A stretch of 64,000 nucleotides of DNA. Source: Ophioderma brevispina. Its lineage: Eukaryota > Echinodermata > Ophiuroidea > Amphilepidida > Ophiodermatidae. Below are positions 34,452 through 47,425 of this stretch, piece after piece. The notes beneath the pieces are model-generated. The model worked only from the letters and a program-made list of their open reading frames with translations. It searched no databases and had not been told where the DNA came from. Where the stretch lies: the NCBI GenBank assembly GCA_023653785.1, contig JAMKCH010012406.1, forward strand, positions 44,443 through 108,442, in the 5' to 3' direction. Position 1 is the stretch's first letter, and each line of letters opens with the position of its first letter. The position numbers and the translations under genes were made by a program.

Positions 34452-36016
34452 GACTGTCGTAATATAATACACTAAACGAGCAAAGTGGTATTAAAACGAA
34501 GGATAGTATAAGTAATTGCTAATTAAAGCAATAATATTTATAAGTTAGATTAAAAGACTTTAAACACAATATGATCCGTATATAATTGACCGAAATATAA
34601 GAAAGACAAAATGGATGCAGATAAGCTAATCTTGTGATGTCCATTATTTGACATTCTACGGTAATTATTAGAGTCGTCGAGATACAATCAATAAAAAACA
34701 ACTGTCGTAAATGTATTGTCCACGTTTCCGAACAAAAATCTGTGTTTAATATCTCAATATAAAATTTAACGTTCCTTTATACATTTTTTTCCTTTGAATC
34801 ACCATTAACCCGATGGGTTGCGTCGAGGACACGAATCTGACATTTTGTTTTCAAAGTGGTACTTAAGACCTATCAGTGATTTGCTAAATCAGAAAATCGA
34901 AAAAATCATCAAAAATCAGATTTTTGCATAGCGGCCCCAAACATAGGGATCCTAACATACCCTACCAATTATAGGACCAGAAGCACCCTGAATAAGGACA
35001 ATCTTATATTTTAGGCATTAAGGTGGTCCGTTCTGACACTTCCTACAACACGACCCAATTGAATGGAGATTCGTATCTTTGAATATTGCCCTTTTCTTCC
35101 CTTCTGCCAAATCTTCATTTTGGAAAAAGTAACTTACAAGAATTCTACAGGCTTGTCCTTCACTTTTAATTTATTCCTGCAATTTTAATATTTTGTTTCT
35201 TTCGGATAACTCACTGATAGTGTCTTTAAAGTAATCAATAATTTATGTATAACTTATGCAATTGAATAAGATTGTCCATCTGCGTCAAATATAATCCTCA
35301 AATGATTGAAATAGAGTAGTGATTTTATTATTTGTGAGCAGAACGAGGTCAAATAACCATTTTTGATATCTTTGTGGCTTAATCAAAATAACGCATTGAT
35401 TGTGTTATTTTGTGCACTGTTAGAAAAAATAACGTTTTATAACGGTAGAATACCGGAATCCCATGGTGCATCATAGAAAGTAAATTTACTGTATTTAAGA
35501 GATGCTTGAGCATATTAGTGACTTTAACACAAAATATGGTTTTTCTTCAAACATCGATAAAACATCAAAACTTCTCTTCAATCATAACGGCAAATTCATC
35601 TTTAGGTTGTTGTTGTTTAACGGTAGAATACCGGCAACAGGATTCCGATATTTTACCGTTAAACAACAGAAATTTGTAAAAGTGTGTAAATGCTCAGTAT
35701 TCTACAAGGATCATTAAAAGTGTTCTATCGGCACTTTTGTAAGTCGTCTGTAAATGTCAGTCATGTTTCAGGTTGTTACTCTTGAATCTTACCTATACAA
35801 GTTGATAATAGTTCGATAACTTGTTTTGGCTTGCAGGGCCGTAAAAAGTAAAATTAAACAAAACAAAAAAGTACTGTCCAATGAAAAAGGTCCAGGAAGT
35901 AAAAAGTCTAATGACCAAGTTTAAGTGTTAATTCAATATTTGAACTGCAGCAAACGTACAGAAATATCTTCAGTGTATCTAAAGATAGCTAAAATTACCT
36001 GCCTTGTTAAGCAAAA

Positions 36017-36018
<2 letters not shown>
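34452..36018. other. Non-coding stretch
   Basis: No gene recognised. ATAACGGTAGAATACCGGAATCCCATGG-like sequence at 35438-35466 repeats one arm of the hairpin at 35612. Confidence 0.5.
35612..35667. repeat. Hairpin with 23 bp arms, 21 of 23 paired
   Basis: GTTGTTTAACGGTAGAATAC (from 35612) faces GTATTTTACCGTTAAACAAC-like sequence ending at 35667, with a 10 base loop. The partial copy of one arm at 35441-35457 implies a dispersed element rather than a unique hairpin. Confidence 0.7.
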
Positions 36019-36061
<43 letters not shown>

Positions 36062-36062
36062 C
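36019..36062. repeat. (TTTC)n microsatellite
   Basis: Eleven uninterrupted TTTC units. Confidence 0.95.
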
Positions 36063-36304
36063 TGTTTTTAGTCAAGACTAGAACAGAGCAAACATCAAAA
36101 GCAGCTCTCTCTTAGACAAGACAGATCAACACATTTGTATTGGCGTGTCTATGAGCTAAAGACATTTATGAACATACCAATTAGTCAATAGTCTGTAACA
36201 GCCATGTTTGAGAGTCAAACAATACGCTCACCTGAACATATGGAATGCGATCAAGAAACAAGGGGACTATTTATGTTATGATATTGTTGAAAGATTCTGG
36301 AAAT

Positions 36305-36722
36305 GTCCTCGTGCCTCTTTAAACAGGTGGTAGTTTTTTTTTTTTTTTTGATAACCATCGCTCCTAACTGGTTGTAGAACACGTACAGCGAGAACGTTTC
36401 AAAGGTTTATTTGACAAACAAGTATAAAAGAAAACAAAAACAACGGTTTTCAACAAAACAAAATATATGGGCGCACTGGATCCTCGTGTCTCTTTATTGA
36501 AAGAAGTGGTGCGATTTTTTTTAATATCCATCGTATTTTGGCTCCTAATTGGTTGTACAACACATATAGCGAGAACGTTTCAAAAGTTTTTTCGATAAAC
36601 ATGTAAAAAAAGAAAACAAAAACAACGGTTTTCAACAAAAAAAGACACGGGTGCACTTTTCTAGATCCTCGTGTCTCTTTAAGAAGATGTAGGATTTTTT
36701 TTAATAACCATCGTATTTTCGC
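36305..36722. repeat. Tandem repeat of a ~175-185 bp unit, about 2.3 copies
   Basis: CCTCGTG(T/C)CTCTTT marks unit starts at 36307, 36482 and 36667. Each unit continues with a T-run, CCATCG, GGTTGTA.AACAC, AGCGAGAACGTTTCAAA and AACAAAAACAACGGTTTTCA. The last copy stops at about 36722. The 92-codon minus-strand frame at 36450-36728 exists because it passes through two units; it repeats AKIRWxLKKI and is not regarded as a gene. Confidence 0.88.
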
Positions 36723-38040
36723 TGCCAATTCCTTATTCTGTGTACGATAAGGGCCCCAAGGACCCAGGCTATTTGCTACGTTGATATTGAAAGCAAATAA
36801 ATACGATTTGTGTAAGTTATCAAACTGTTATTAACCCTTCGCGGAGCCAATGAACATTTAAATACACCTCCCAAAGCTATTAAGTCGTTTGTTAGCAAAG
36901 AACGCAGTGACTGAACGTGCAGCGCATTCTTATAAGATGTTAGTAGTGCCATTTTGAACTTTCCTTCAATATTGAAATTTAACTACTTAGTACTTATTCT
37001 CTCAATATTGTTGCTATGCTATTAGTTAATTGAAACGTTTACACTGTGTAATTTGAACCGTTTACTTTCCTTTTCTACTGCTATGATGTGTTGGTGGTGC
37101 GTGAGATTAACAATCAACCTGAATAGGCGTTTTGATAATGTTTAACAAACCACTAATTACAACCATTTTACGCTGTTCCGGAGGTAGGGGAAATTTGAAA
37201 TACAAAACAAACCAACATAAAAACAAAAATAAAAACAGGTACAGCATTGTATAGTCAAAACCTGTTAATTTGACTAAGGAAAAATTTAATACAAGCACTC
37301 TGAATGTTGACTCAATTTTCAAGCTTTGTTTAAAGAAATGTCTACATTGCATTTTAAACCAAGTTACAGCCGAAGAGATTTGCATTGTGATTCGGACCTC
37401 AAGCACATTATTGGAAAAGCCCCATAGCACAAGGAAACACATTAATGAAATGAATACTCACGGCGTTGCCAGTCAGAAAACAGCACGCAACATTAGTTCC
37501 TAAAGCATTTGATAGTTAGGTGACAACATACAGTGACAATCTGTCCTTGCAACATATGTCTCATTGTCCCTTGATCAGCGTAAAGAGTTGATGATGAAAT
37601 GATATGACGCCAGAGTTTGATTAACGGCAAATACCAGTGAGCGGTGGTTCAAGAACATTCCGGATTTTACATTTACTCACACAAGGCATTATTTCTCTTG
37701 CGACGCTTTGAAATGGACCCTGCTCTAAGTTTGGTTTGATCTTATAATTTGCGAGGTATTGTTAGATAACGCATCGCAAAAACACAGTATAAAGTCAAAA
37801 CCATTTGCATGATATACAAATTTATTTAATATAGTGAGACGGTTATTCACCAAGGTCGTGTAAAAAAGGTTCGCGCTAATCTGCAGAAAAAACAATCTGA
37901 TAATATGTCGTGAATGGTATTGAATATTGCTCTACTGCATAACATGGTAATTATGCAATAATAGGGAAAGGTATGGTCAAATTGAATGATAAGAGTAATG
38001 TACCATGATCCACAGGTTGTAGATTGAGAAAAGCGGAGCG
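36723..38040. other. Non-coding stretch
   Basis: No gene recognised. Opposing frames at 37107-37503 overlap and have no known domain. Confidence 0.5.
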
Positions 38041-38044
38041 TACA

Positions 38045-38190
38045 GGTTATTATTATTGTTATTATTATCGTTTGCTGTTATTGTTATTATTGTTTTTATA
38101 TGTGTTGTTGTTATGTGATTGTATTGTGTTATTGTGTAATATTGTCGGTGTTATTGTTGTATTGTTGTTGTTATTGTTGTTTCAGTTCAT
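38045..38190. repeat. TTA/TTG low-complexity tract
   Basis: Irregular TTATTG, TTGTTG and TTATTA repeats over about 145 bases. The open frame through it (38024-38233) is Leu/Tyr/Val low-complexity translation. Confidence 0.85.
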
Positions 38191-40046
38191 AGAAGGTTAT
38201 AACATCATAATTCACATATCTCCAAAACTGTAGGAAAGTACAAATTTGACTCAATTGACGAGGCCGTGGGCTCACGTGACTTTAACATAATTATATATGT
38301 TAACTGGTGTTTTTAAGGATTAGTTACATTCGTCTCTGGTTTGGACCCCCTTTCTAAAAAACAAAGTTGTCGTAGGAATTTAGTCATATCTCCCGAAATT
38401 AGCAAACGCTCGAGTAGGACTTAAACATACTGATAGTGATACAAATTTGGGAAATCGTTGGAATTAAATAGTTGGAAATAAAGAAAAAAAAAATCCCCGA
38501 TAACGTCATATTCGCTACCAACCAATCGAGATATTTTTATCACATAGGTGGCCATAAAGAAAAAAATGTCAATCAGCGAATCCTGTTGCTTTACCGCTAT
38601 TTTTATCCATGCAATAGTTGCGGCTGCGGTCGTTAAACTGCCGTACTTTCACCAAAAATATCTATATTGTATTGTTTGATTAAATCACAATGACAGGTTA
38701 GGATGTCGTCACTCGTCATTCATTTCTAACCTGTAGATGCACAAACAAACAAAATCCATGGGAACCCCCCACCCCCCCCCCAAGGAAACCACTTTCACAG
38801 GGAATTTTTGCACATGTGAAGGGTCATAAGACAACCCCAAGCCAGCAATAAAAATGAAATTCGTTATCTGGTGCCCAAATTAGGGGCAAAACATTGTTTT
38901 CAAAACACGCGAAAATTGGACAAAAAGACGTAAAATTCAAATGAGCCTTGCGCTTACATCAAACATTTTGAAAACTTATTTTATGTGATATCTAATCTAG
39001 GAAATCCTGTAGTTTTTAAGGGTGTTGCAAAATTACACGTCATTTTCCCATAGAGTTTGTACAGTAAAGGTTTAGCAACGTCATGATGAAATTGTTTGTT
39101 TTCAGCACATAAAGGTTAATTATTTTTTAATATTAATAATAAGTGTTACTTACCTGTATGTGTGAACTTATATCAGCACAAAAAAATCGCTTGGTTTTTT
39201 TGATGTTTATAAAAAATAGCCGCAGATGCCTTCGGTAGTGCCACAAGGGGGGTTCCATGCGACCCCACTCTAATTAAATCAGTTAAGGTTGGCCGATTTT
39301 TAATTAGTTTGGTATGAAAAGAAGAGCATTTAAAAGTAGAAACTCAAATAATTTTGGTTGCAAAAAATCCACACGCGGTAAGGAACCCCCTTCGTCACTT
39401 AAGTGTTAAAGAGGGATACGAGGACATTTTTAGAGAGAAGAAAGAGACCAGAGAAACGCCATAATTCTTTTTCGAACCCGAGTTTACTTTCATTATCTGG
39501 AAATGCGTTATTAGTCACCACCTGAAGAGAATAATCGGAAAATCATACCATGTTTTTTCTATGGGCGATTACGATAGCAGGCAAGTTCAAAACATAATTT
39601 TTTATTTTCTTTTTTACTTGTTTGTCCAGTAAACCTTCGAAACGTTCTAGGTAGGGGTCTACAACCGATCATGGGCAATTGAGAGAAAACTAAGAGAACC
39701 ATTACAAGAAACCATTGAGGAAACATACTCAAAAAGTATCCTCCTGTACCTCACATAGGCTCGGATTTTTGTCATAGCCTTGTCAATATTCATCGTGGAG
39801 ATATATAAAATGCACAGATAGCATCCAACCAGGACACTCAGAGCTTCAAAAGGAGGTTAATTGCTATATTGGCGCCAATCAGTCAGTGTTACTAATTAGA
39901 TAAATGTTGTAAATGCCTAAATTAGTCTTGACATAAAAAGTATGTACAGCATCACAAAGCGATGGCAAAAGAAAAAAAAAATGTATAAAAACCATTACAT
40001 ACCTCCATTTTTGGTTTACTTGTAGCTTTGTAGAAAAGACAAAACT
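38191..40046. other. Non-coding stretch
   Basis: No gene recognised. C-rich run at 38766-38782 (ACCCCCCACCCCCCCCCC). A small inverted repeat at 39236-39400 is listed separately. Confidence 0.5.
39236..39400. mobile_element. Possible small MITE with ~25 bp inverted ends
   Basis: TAGTGCCACAAGGGGGGTTC (39236-39255) faces the reverse complement of GGAACCCCCTTCGTCACTT (39382-39400) with a few mismatches, and the symmetry continues inward as ATGCG / CGCGGTA. The 110 base centre is AT-rich. No target duplication was identified. Confidence 0.45.
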
Positions 40047-40095
40047 TTATTATTATTATTATTATTATTATTATTGATATTATTATTATCATCAT
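40047..40095. repeat. (TTA)n microsatellite
   Basis: Nine to ten TTA units, then TGATATTATTATTATCATCATC. Confidence 0.9.
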
Positions 40096-41701
40096 CCTGA
40101 GAGAAAAGAGGCGTACTTTAATAAATGTTGATCTGAATTTGCATTTACACCAAGAAAGCTTCAATTTAAGTTCGTTTTACTTATAACAGTTTCGGGGCGG
40201 GAGGGGGAGGGTTAGCGCAGGGCATGTCTTGCGGAACACATACACCATGTAGACACTTTTCCATTTAATTATCTTATCAACTACCTCGTACTGTAAAATA
40301 CTGTATTTGGATCCTATGAGACAATACGAACAACTTGTCAACAGTTTTAACAAAATCTGATCATTGGCACAGTTTTACCCCATGATGACATTGAACATTA
40401 GGGTTTTAACTAAAGGTCGGAAGCTAGGCAAACCATACTTTAGGAGACAAATACGTTAGAAGCGGTCTGAAAATTTGGACGCCATCATTTTATGACAGTG
40501 TGGTCCATATTGAATCCCTAACAGCAGAAATCAAAAGGGATGGCTTAGTAATACGCAAGTTAGTAAGTTGGTTTGCAAAGAGCGACCAAATAAATTCAAA
40601 GCCAAATATTCATAGAAGAAGTAGGTGTGAATAAGGAAACTAATGAAGGCTGCAGGGAAGAAAAGTTTGATCAGAGAGTAGATCTTTCCTGCCTTTGTTC
40701 TTAAAATATATTCGTATGAAAAGAGTTCCAGATATCTAGATCAATGAGAATTCAAGTTTCCCAATCGAATTAACACCTACGTGTCAAGAGAGTTGAACAT
40801 AGTGATTGGTAGGATGATAGACGCTGAAATTTGAGCTGAATGGAAGAAGTTTCACCATTAAAATAAAACCTAAGACTATTTTGATTGAGGGTTTCATTTA
40901 CTTGGGTTCTTTCAATGCAAAGCGTGTCTTTGGGAATACCTCACTGTGTGATGAAAGACGTCATCAATGTTTTTTGGTATACCCTTGATGTTATAACAAA
41001 TACCACAATGGTTTACATAGTAGGTACAATGGATGACATTTTACATGACGATCTGGTATTGTGTAAATCCCTCAAGGCTGGAATCAATTTCTTGTTTAAA
41101 AAACGAAATATATACACTGGGTTGAATGAGGGCATTGCCTTTATAATCATGCCCCAAAAGATGTTAGTAACCCCACGGGTTTAACAAATTGCAGCGAATT
41201 TCCACTTAATTTCTTTTCTGACATTTCTACATTAGCAATGGTAGTTTAAGAGCGTTGAGTGAATTTTAATGACCTTCATGAAGTTCCGCTGTTTATGTCA
41301 CGCTATTCTCTTCCAGCACATATTAGTATTTACAAGCAATAGCCTAGAAGAGAACGTATTCTTGCGAAAACTCACAGATACCCCAGAGGTGTGAAACATG
41401 TATTTTTAAATGTGAATGTTGGTTACTCTAAAGTGTTAACATGTTGCGTTTTAGTACCATCTTCACACGTTGAGAATCTACCATGCACGCCGGATATAAG
41501 AAAGGTTCGTTTCTAACGCGTTAGGTACAACGTGAAAGGAATTGATAATTATTCTTGCTGCTGTTAAAATGGGTTATGTAAGCAAATTAAGTGGGGCTGT
41601 TTAACTAAATTCTGAAAAAAATATATACTAATTATATATTTGAAGAGAAAGATACCTAAATTTACCTTTCTTATATATATATATATGTAGAGGGTAAGCT
41701 A
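40096..41701. other. Non-coding stretch
   Basis: No gene recognised. A 99-codon plus-strand frame at 40885-41184 has mixed composition but no known domain. TACCTCGTACTGTAAAATACT at 40284-40304 recurs exactly at about 42343. Confidence 0.45.
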
Positions 41702-42049
41702 TTAAAGGTAGGTAACCCGATCATGATCCAAATTCTCATATGTTTTCTCCCTGACACTGAAGCATATCATCAAAAACATCTCATTACAAATCTTGAGTTA
41801 AATTGATCCAGCCGTTTAGATAGTAGAAGCAAAAGTGCGTACTAATTTGGCCCATAGGACAGCGTGTGTGTTAATTAATAGGGTCGACCACATTTGGAAA
41901 CTTTTTTGTTGATAACTTCAAAGGAAACATTTCCTGTGACTTTAATATCCACTGGGATAATGAGAATATGTGAACTTTCTTATGCTACCAAAATCTCAAA
42001 CGTGTTGAACTGGGGGAACGAGTATAGCGATCGGGTCACCCCTGTTTAA
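41702..42049. mobile_element. TTAA-flanked MITE, family shared with 56464-56774
   Basis: Left end TTAAAGGTAGGTAACCCGAT and right end, read inward, TTAAACAGGGGTGACCCGAT, so ends are inverted and bordered by TTAA. The interior (CCGTTTAGAT, GGGTCGACCA, TTGATAACTTC, GGAAACAT, AATGAGAA, CTTTCTTATGCTACCAAAA) matches in order the element at 56464. Non-coding, about 348 bp including TTAA. Confidence 0.75.
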
Positions 42050-45000
42050 TTGCCACATTTTTAGGAATTAAACAATTATAGCAAACTATAGCCATAATTA
42101 TCTTCTTTAAAATATGTTATTAAACTTGACAAGTTATAAATTAAACAAGGAAAGCAATAACCAAGCAACCACGTAAGCTTTGTTTAGAAATCCTCTTGTG
42201 TCGATATTATATCCTCTCTTCTTCAAAAGGTGGTTAATCCTTGTCATTTTCTCTTCAAAATGTTGTCTATTTTCAAAACGAGATTGTGCAATCAGAATTC
42301 TAAAACGATGCAAATGTTTTGGCCTTATCGTATGTTATCAAATACCTCGTACTGTAAAATACTTGTCCAAGCAGAACTTTAGTTCAGACTCCCTATAATA
42401 GCCCTAAACAAAACAAACCACTTACTTTACACTTGGAATATTGCTGTATATACAGATATCGCGATCATTCTAAAAGAGGTTTTCGATAACATAAATCCAA
42501 GAAAAGGTTAACTGAGCATCAACTTCTTTCGCTATCCAAATTATTTTGTAGAATGTCGACAGAGAGACAATCTCACAGCTGTCACTTGACCTAAATGAAA
42601 TCTTCAACCAGGTGAGAGTTAAGTAATGTGCTCAACCTGTTAAAACAAGAAACCGGTGGCTGATCGGTCCTGATCGTTCTACTCCATGGCTAGAATAAAT
42701 ATCCTTCCCCTACTTGAAATGTTGCACTATTTGTTTTCAAACCGCACAGATTTTATTTTGTGCTTAGGTAACAGACTATCCGCAAACCAAACCTAAGATA
42801 TCTTCAGATTACCCTGCTGAGATCCATAAACCTGGGAATCATGTCATACAGCTTGGTTTTATGACCTTTTCGTTGTCATCTATAGCATGGAATAGAGCCA
42901 AACTTTACAAGTTCGGATTGATTCGAATATTGGCGGGTATTTGTATGTTGTTTTAAAACTAAAGACCTGAACTGTTCAATATTAACTGCCTAAAGAAAGA
43001 AATTTCACATATCTATTAAAAATTGAAACTCAAACCCTTAACAAACATTTTCTTCTCAATTTTCTATATACAGCTACATTTGCATCCTGTCCCCAGTTTA
43101 TTTTTTTAATGCAGACATAAAGTTTTGGCGGTAAGTGTGGTCAGCAAGTTAATTTCCATCTGTATAATATTTTTTTAACCCATAATTAAACATTACCCAA
43201 TTTAATCGTTATAAGTGCTTCAAATGCCAAATTGTTAAAAATACCCACTAATGCACGTCAGCATTTTAAATCATGCACAACGTGTATTGAAGTACTAATT
43301 TAGGTTCTTTACAGATATTTCAATTTAAGATAATCATAAAAGGGCATTTAAATGCAATATTTGTTTTTCTTTTATTAATGCGGGTGCTGAACCTGATTAT
43401 GGTTTGGTGCAAAATACCCAGTTCTGTATTCGTTTATTTTCACACCAAATTACTTTCATATTACGGCATTAATAAGAGTATATGTTTAATTTGGAAAGCT
43501 TTAAACGCAAGGAGATATTTGGTTGCAAATATAAAAAAAATGTCGATCACTCTCCAGAAAATTTGCGTTATCTTGAACTTTGTTTTTAAGTTGCATTAAT
43601 ATTTAAGCATGCAATAAGAAGTATTTTTAAAGTAAATCTATAAAGTATTACTCTTACTTACAATTGGGTTATATCACAACCATAATATTTTTAGGTGACA
43701 TTTTTACCTGACATTCGATAAGCGTGTTAATAACCAATATCTTTCCAATGGGGAACAAAGTTTTAATGTGGTTTTTACAACATAATAAAAACTTTGTAAT
43801 TTGAAATCAGTTCAGTTTCCAATATATTTTCAATCAAAAGAGAGTATTCAGTAACTTGCAATGTTTTGAAGCAAAAAACCCTGTTAAAGGGCCGCTTATG
43901 TATTTGTACCAATGTACCATAAAAGGCCCATGAGTTTTTCATTTACAATTTTTGCATTGAAACCCAGTGTTTTAATTTTTTCAATTACGTGTGTTTAATT
44001 AATCAAAATTATAAATGGGTCAATTCGGCTTATCGGGCGTAACATCTACATTTTATAGTACGATCCGCGTGTAATGGCCAGTATTTCCCCCTAAAATGCA
44101 CATAATAAGCGTCCACTTTACTATGTACGTATAAAAAGGAATGATATTAAAGTGTAAGTACGTTGTATTGCATGATTACATACACAATTTATGTTTTAAA
44201 TTGGCTGCTTTATTAGTTCGATTATATACACGTACTTCATCTATGATATGATAATCACCTATATTATAAACACAATAAGTGTTATCGGAAATGTTCTATT
44301 TAGCATACCCTGCCTGCGGCAAACAACAATATCTTACTATTACCTACTTAGAGTTAAAGCCAATTACTTCAGTCTATATGGATCGGGCTCCAGAGATTAA
44401 TGCGTTAATTTCTCTAAGTAGGCTTTTGAGAACATGATACAATTGGAGAATATTCCGCTGATTTACTCTCTACATGGGAGACAAGTAAGACCACGTGCTT
44501 CAGAATGTTAGGAAATGGCGTGCCACCAGTAAGGTAAACCTAACTAATCCAAAACTCGTATTACGTTGATGTAAAAACATTTGCAGCGGTTTTTTAAATG
44601 GACATAACACGCTAATTATTTTTTAGTTATTATGTGATATACAATTAGGTTGAAACGATTCTCAACATTGATGATAACTACAATAAATTATTAGCTATTA
44701 GAAGGACAAAACAACATGAAAATCGGGAAACGATTGGCGCATCCATGTTACCAATAATCTCACGCCATAGTGAAGTTTCGGCCATTGCTACGTAATGCTC
44801 TATTAGTTTGTCCATGATGATGTCAAAAAACAAAGTAATTTACCTTTTGGAGTTATCTACATGTCCAAGAGGTTTGTATGCCTTAAGCGACGCACATCTG
44901 CAGTGAGTTATATTCCAATAAAGAAATAACTACTTCACAGATTGAACCTCAATAATATAACGATTGAAGTTCCACCTGTCGCACATCACTATCACCGTTC

Positions 45001-45759
45001 ACGCTGCCCAGATAGCAAAATTAGTCATTCCAAGGTACGCATGGAAAGGTCTCAATTGATTTACGCGGGAATTTCAAGTGATTGTATAGCATTGGCATGG
45101 AGGGACTCTAATATGAATGATTCTACTCGAGCATTACATGCTGGAAAGTAGTGTTTTGTTTGACATTTAGTCCCGCTTTGTAAAAAAACCTTAAAATACA
45201 ATGACATTTTGTGAGACACCACTATATAATCCGCTGAAATTATAACATCCATCCAACACATGCTTTATTTGTTGGAAACATGGCCGCTCCCATCAACCCA
45301 GCGCGAACAATAAGCAAAGCATAGCGTGATGATCTCCTTTAAATACTTGGTTTATTCCATGGTTCATACTACATCCTATTGCTTCAAACCCAACCTTGTG
45401 TTGTTGACGGTTTATGGCGGTCGATTCCTGTTTGATTGTTTACAATATAAACTGGTTCCAACCGGAACTGGGTGGAACGGCGAGCACCAGGTGCTTGAAT
45501 TTGAAGCTGTTTCGAACTCAGTAGCTATTATGACAAAGTGGGGATTTCTCTATGTCTATATTTTTTTCAGATATTTTTGGGTAAGTGCTGCTTAACTTTT
45601 AAGTAGTTTATTTTTGTTTTACTTTTAAATTGGAAAGTATGGCATGATAGTATCGCGAATGTTTTGAAAACCTGACTACAAAAAGTTCCAAATTATGTGG
45701 GCATGGGGAAAAGTTAGAATATTATAATATCACAAAATTATGTTAGTTCAATTACGCAG
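42050..45759. other. Non-coding stretch
   Basis: No gene recognised in 3.7 kb. CCTACTTAGAG (44343-44353) faces CTCTAAGTAGG (about 44412-44422), a small hairpin. An 89-codon plus-strand frame at 45326-45595 contains GTGWNGEHQVLEFE followed by a donor-like CAGGTGCTTG, but I recognise no domain. Confidence 0.45.
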
Positions 45760-47170
45760 AAGAGTTCCTAGGGCTTGTACCTGTATTTGATTTTTTGCCT
45801 TGTAAATAATATGCTCACGGCGACCATCGAAAAAGATGGTGAAAATAATTTATAACGTTTATTCTTATAATATTAATTCCTAAAAATAAAGAAGATTTGA
45901 ATTATCCTGTTTAATCAACCTGTGACGGAATCCACGTATTCAAAAGTTTCAAATTTGCTACAGGACCGTAAGATATTTTCCAATGCCTAAAACACAAAAC
46001 ACTTGCAAAAATAAAATTGATAACTTGAGGTAGGTGCTTGTGATAGTTTGCCGGGAGTAAATGTCAAACATTTTCGGCGGGTTTCTTGTGATTGAATGTT
46101 GTAAACCTTGCTTAAGGCAAGTCGTGGTCCAATTTCGAATCTTGTTGATTACACTTCTATTTCGAATTTCCCCTTCACATTGGCTAGTGTAAATCTTTGT
46201 CGGTCATGACATGGATTTGGAATATTTATCGCACCCATGGTAATATGCACTTGCGCATGTGCTTCGAAAATATCGAAAGAATTTTCGTACATTTGTGAGC
46301 GCTATTCACAATGGAATCGAAACATTCCATACTTTTGTCCTAATGGGAATTCCTGAATCCACCTTGGTGACACATAAATCTGATTGCTTCACGGGTTTTA
46401 TTTATGTCAAAAAGTTGTAAAATGTAAGAATAAACGTTTGTAATGTAGATCCACAGGAATAAAATTACTGAATGGAAATTTCTCAAGGATACAAATATCA
46501 AGATGTTTTACAATTCCCCTAAGAACATTTGTAGAAAAAAATGGTTTAATTACTTTTTTCTCAAGAATCTTCCACAGCAGTCATTGTTATGTAATGTCGC
46601 AATACTTCGCAATATCGGAACGCAAGAATAAGGTAGATTTTGTTACACTTTCCAAATAATGTTTGTCAGATTTGTTTTTGTTACTTTATAGTATAGATAT
46701 AGTATATTTTATTGTAATCAAAATATTGTGACCAAGAGGTTAAATCCCTGATTAGTGTACAGGCTAAAAGATAAAGAGCAATATAAGATACAGTTAAATA
46801 CCAATAATGAAAATTGCGCAAACTAAATTAAAAAGCATTTGACAACTGTATTAAACAATAGAGAGAGAGAGAGAATTGTGGTGATTAATAAATTGGACAC
46901 GGTTTCTGGAAAAGTCCAAGGACGAATAAACGTATCAGTAAGGATAGTGTGATCTATCTTAACAAACGCTTTTGAGAAGTCATCAGGACCACCGTTCAAA
47001 AGCTGCTGATCTTATCAGCACCTACATAATACATTAATTACGTAAAGAAAGCTGACCAAACAATGGGATGTGGAAATATTTTTAATATTGCCATACTGCT
47101 GAGGGTCTGGATGCCCTCTTGTATCCAATCCATATTAAATCAACCTTTTGCTTTTTTTTTATTTACTTTG

Positions 47171-47425
47171 GTGATTGGGCAGGTGGACACCTTCAGATAT
47201 CTGGGAAGCTGGATATCATCAGACGGCCGCTGTAATACAGATATTAAAAGAAGGATAGGAATGGCAAAGAAAGCTTTCACAAAAATGAAAAATATTATGG
47301 TTATTATACCAGTTTAAAAGTACTAAAATGCCATTTTCACCCTATGGATCAGAATGTTTGATAGTTTCAAATTCAATGAAAAAAATGGAAGCTTCAGAAA
47401 TGTGGTTTGTACGATCCTGAAAATA
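47171..47425 (+). pseudogene. LINE reverse transcriptase C-terminal remnant
   Basis: The frame gives QVDTFRYLGSWISSDGRCNT then DIKRRIGMAKKAFTKMKNIM, the conserved block after the catalytic core of many non-LTR reverse transcriptases. A stop then a frame change lead to remnants of the next block (about YGSECLIVSNSMKKMEASEM, close to the usual LYGCETWT.. and ExxEMWFLRR), ending about 47420. Only about 85 codons remain. It differs in sequence from the two other LINE pieces of similar position at 14.4 and 18.0 kb, so it is a third lineage. It lies in duplication copy A; I see no equivalent in copy B. Confidence 0.8.
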
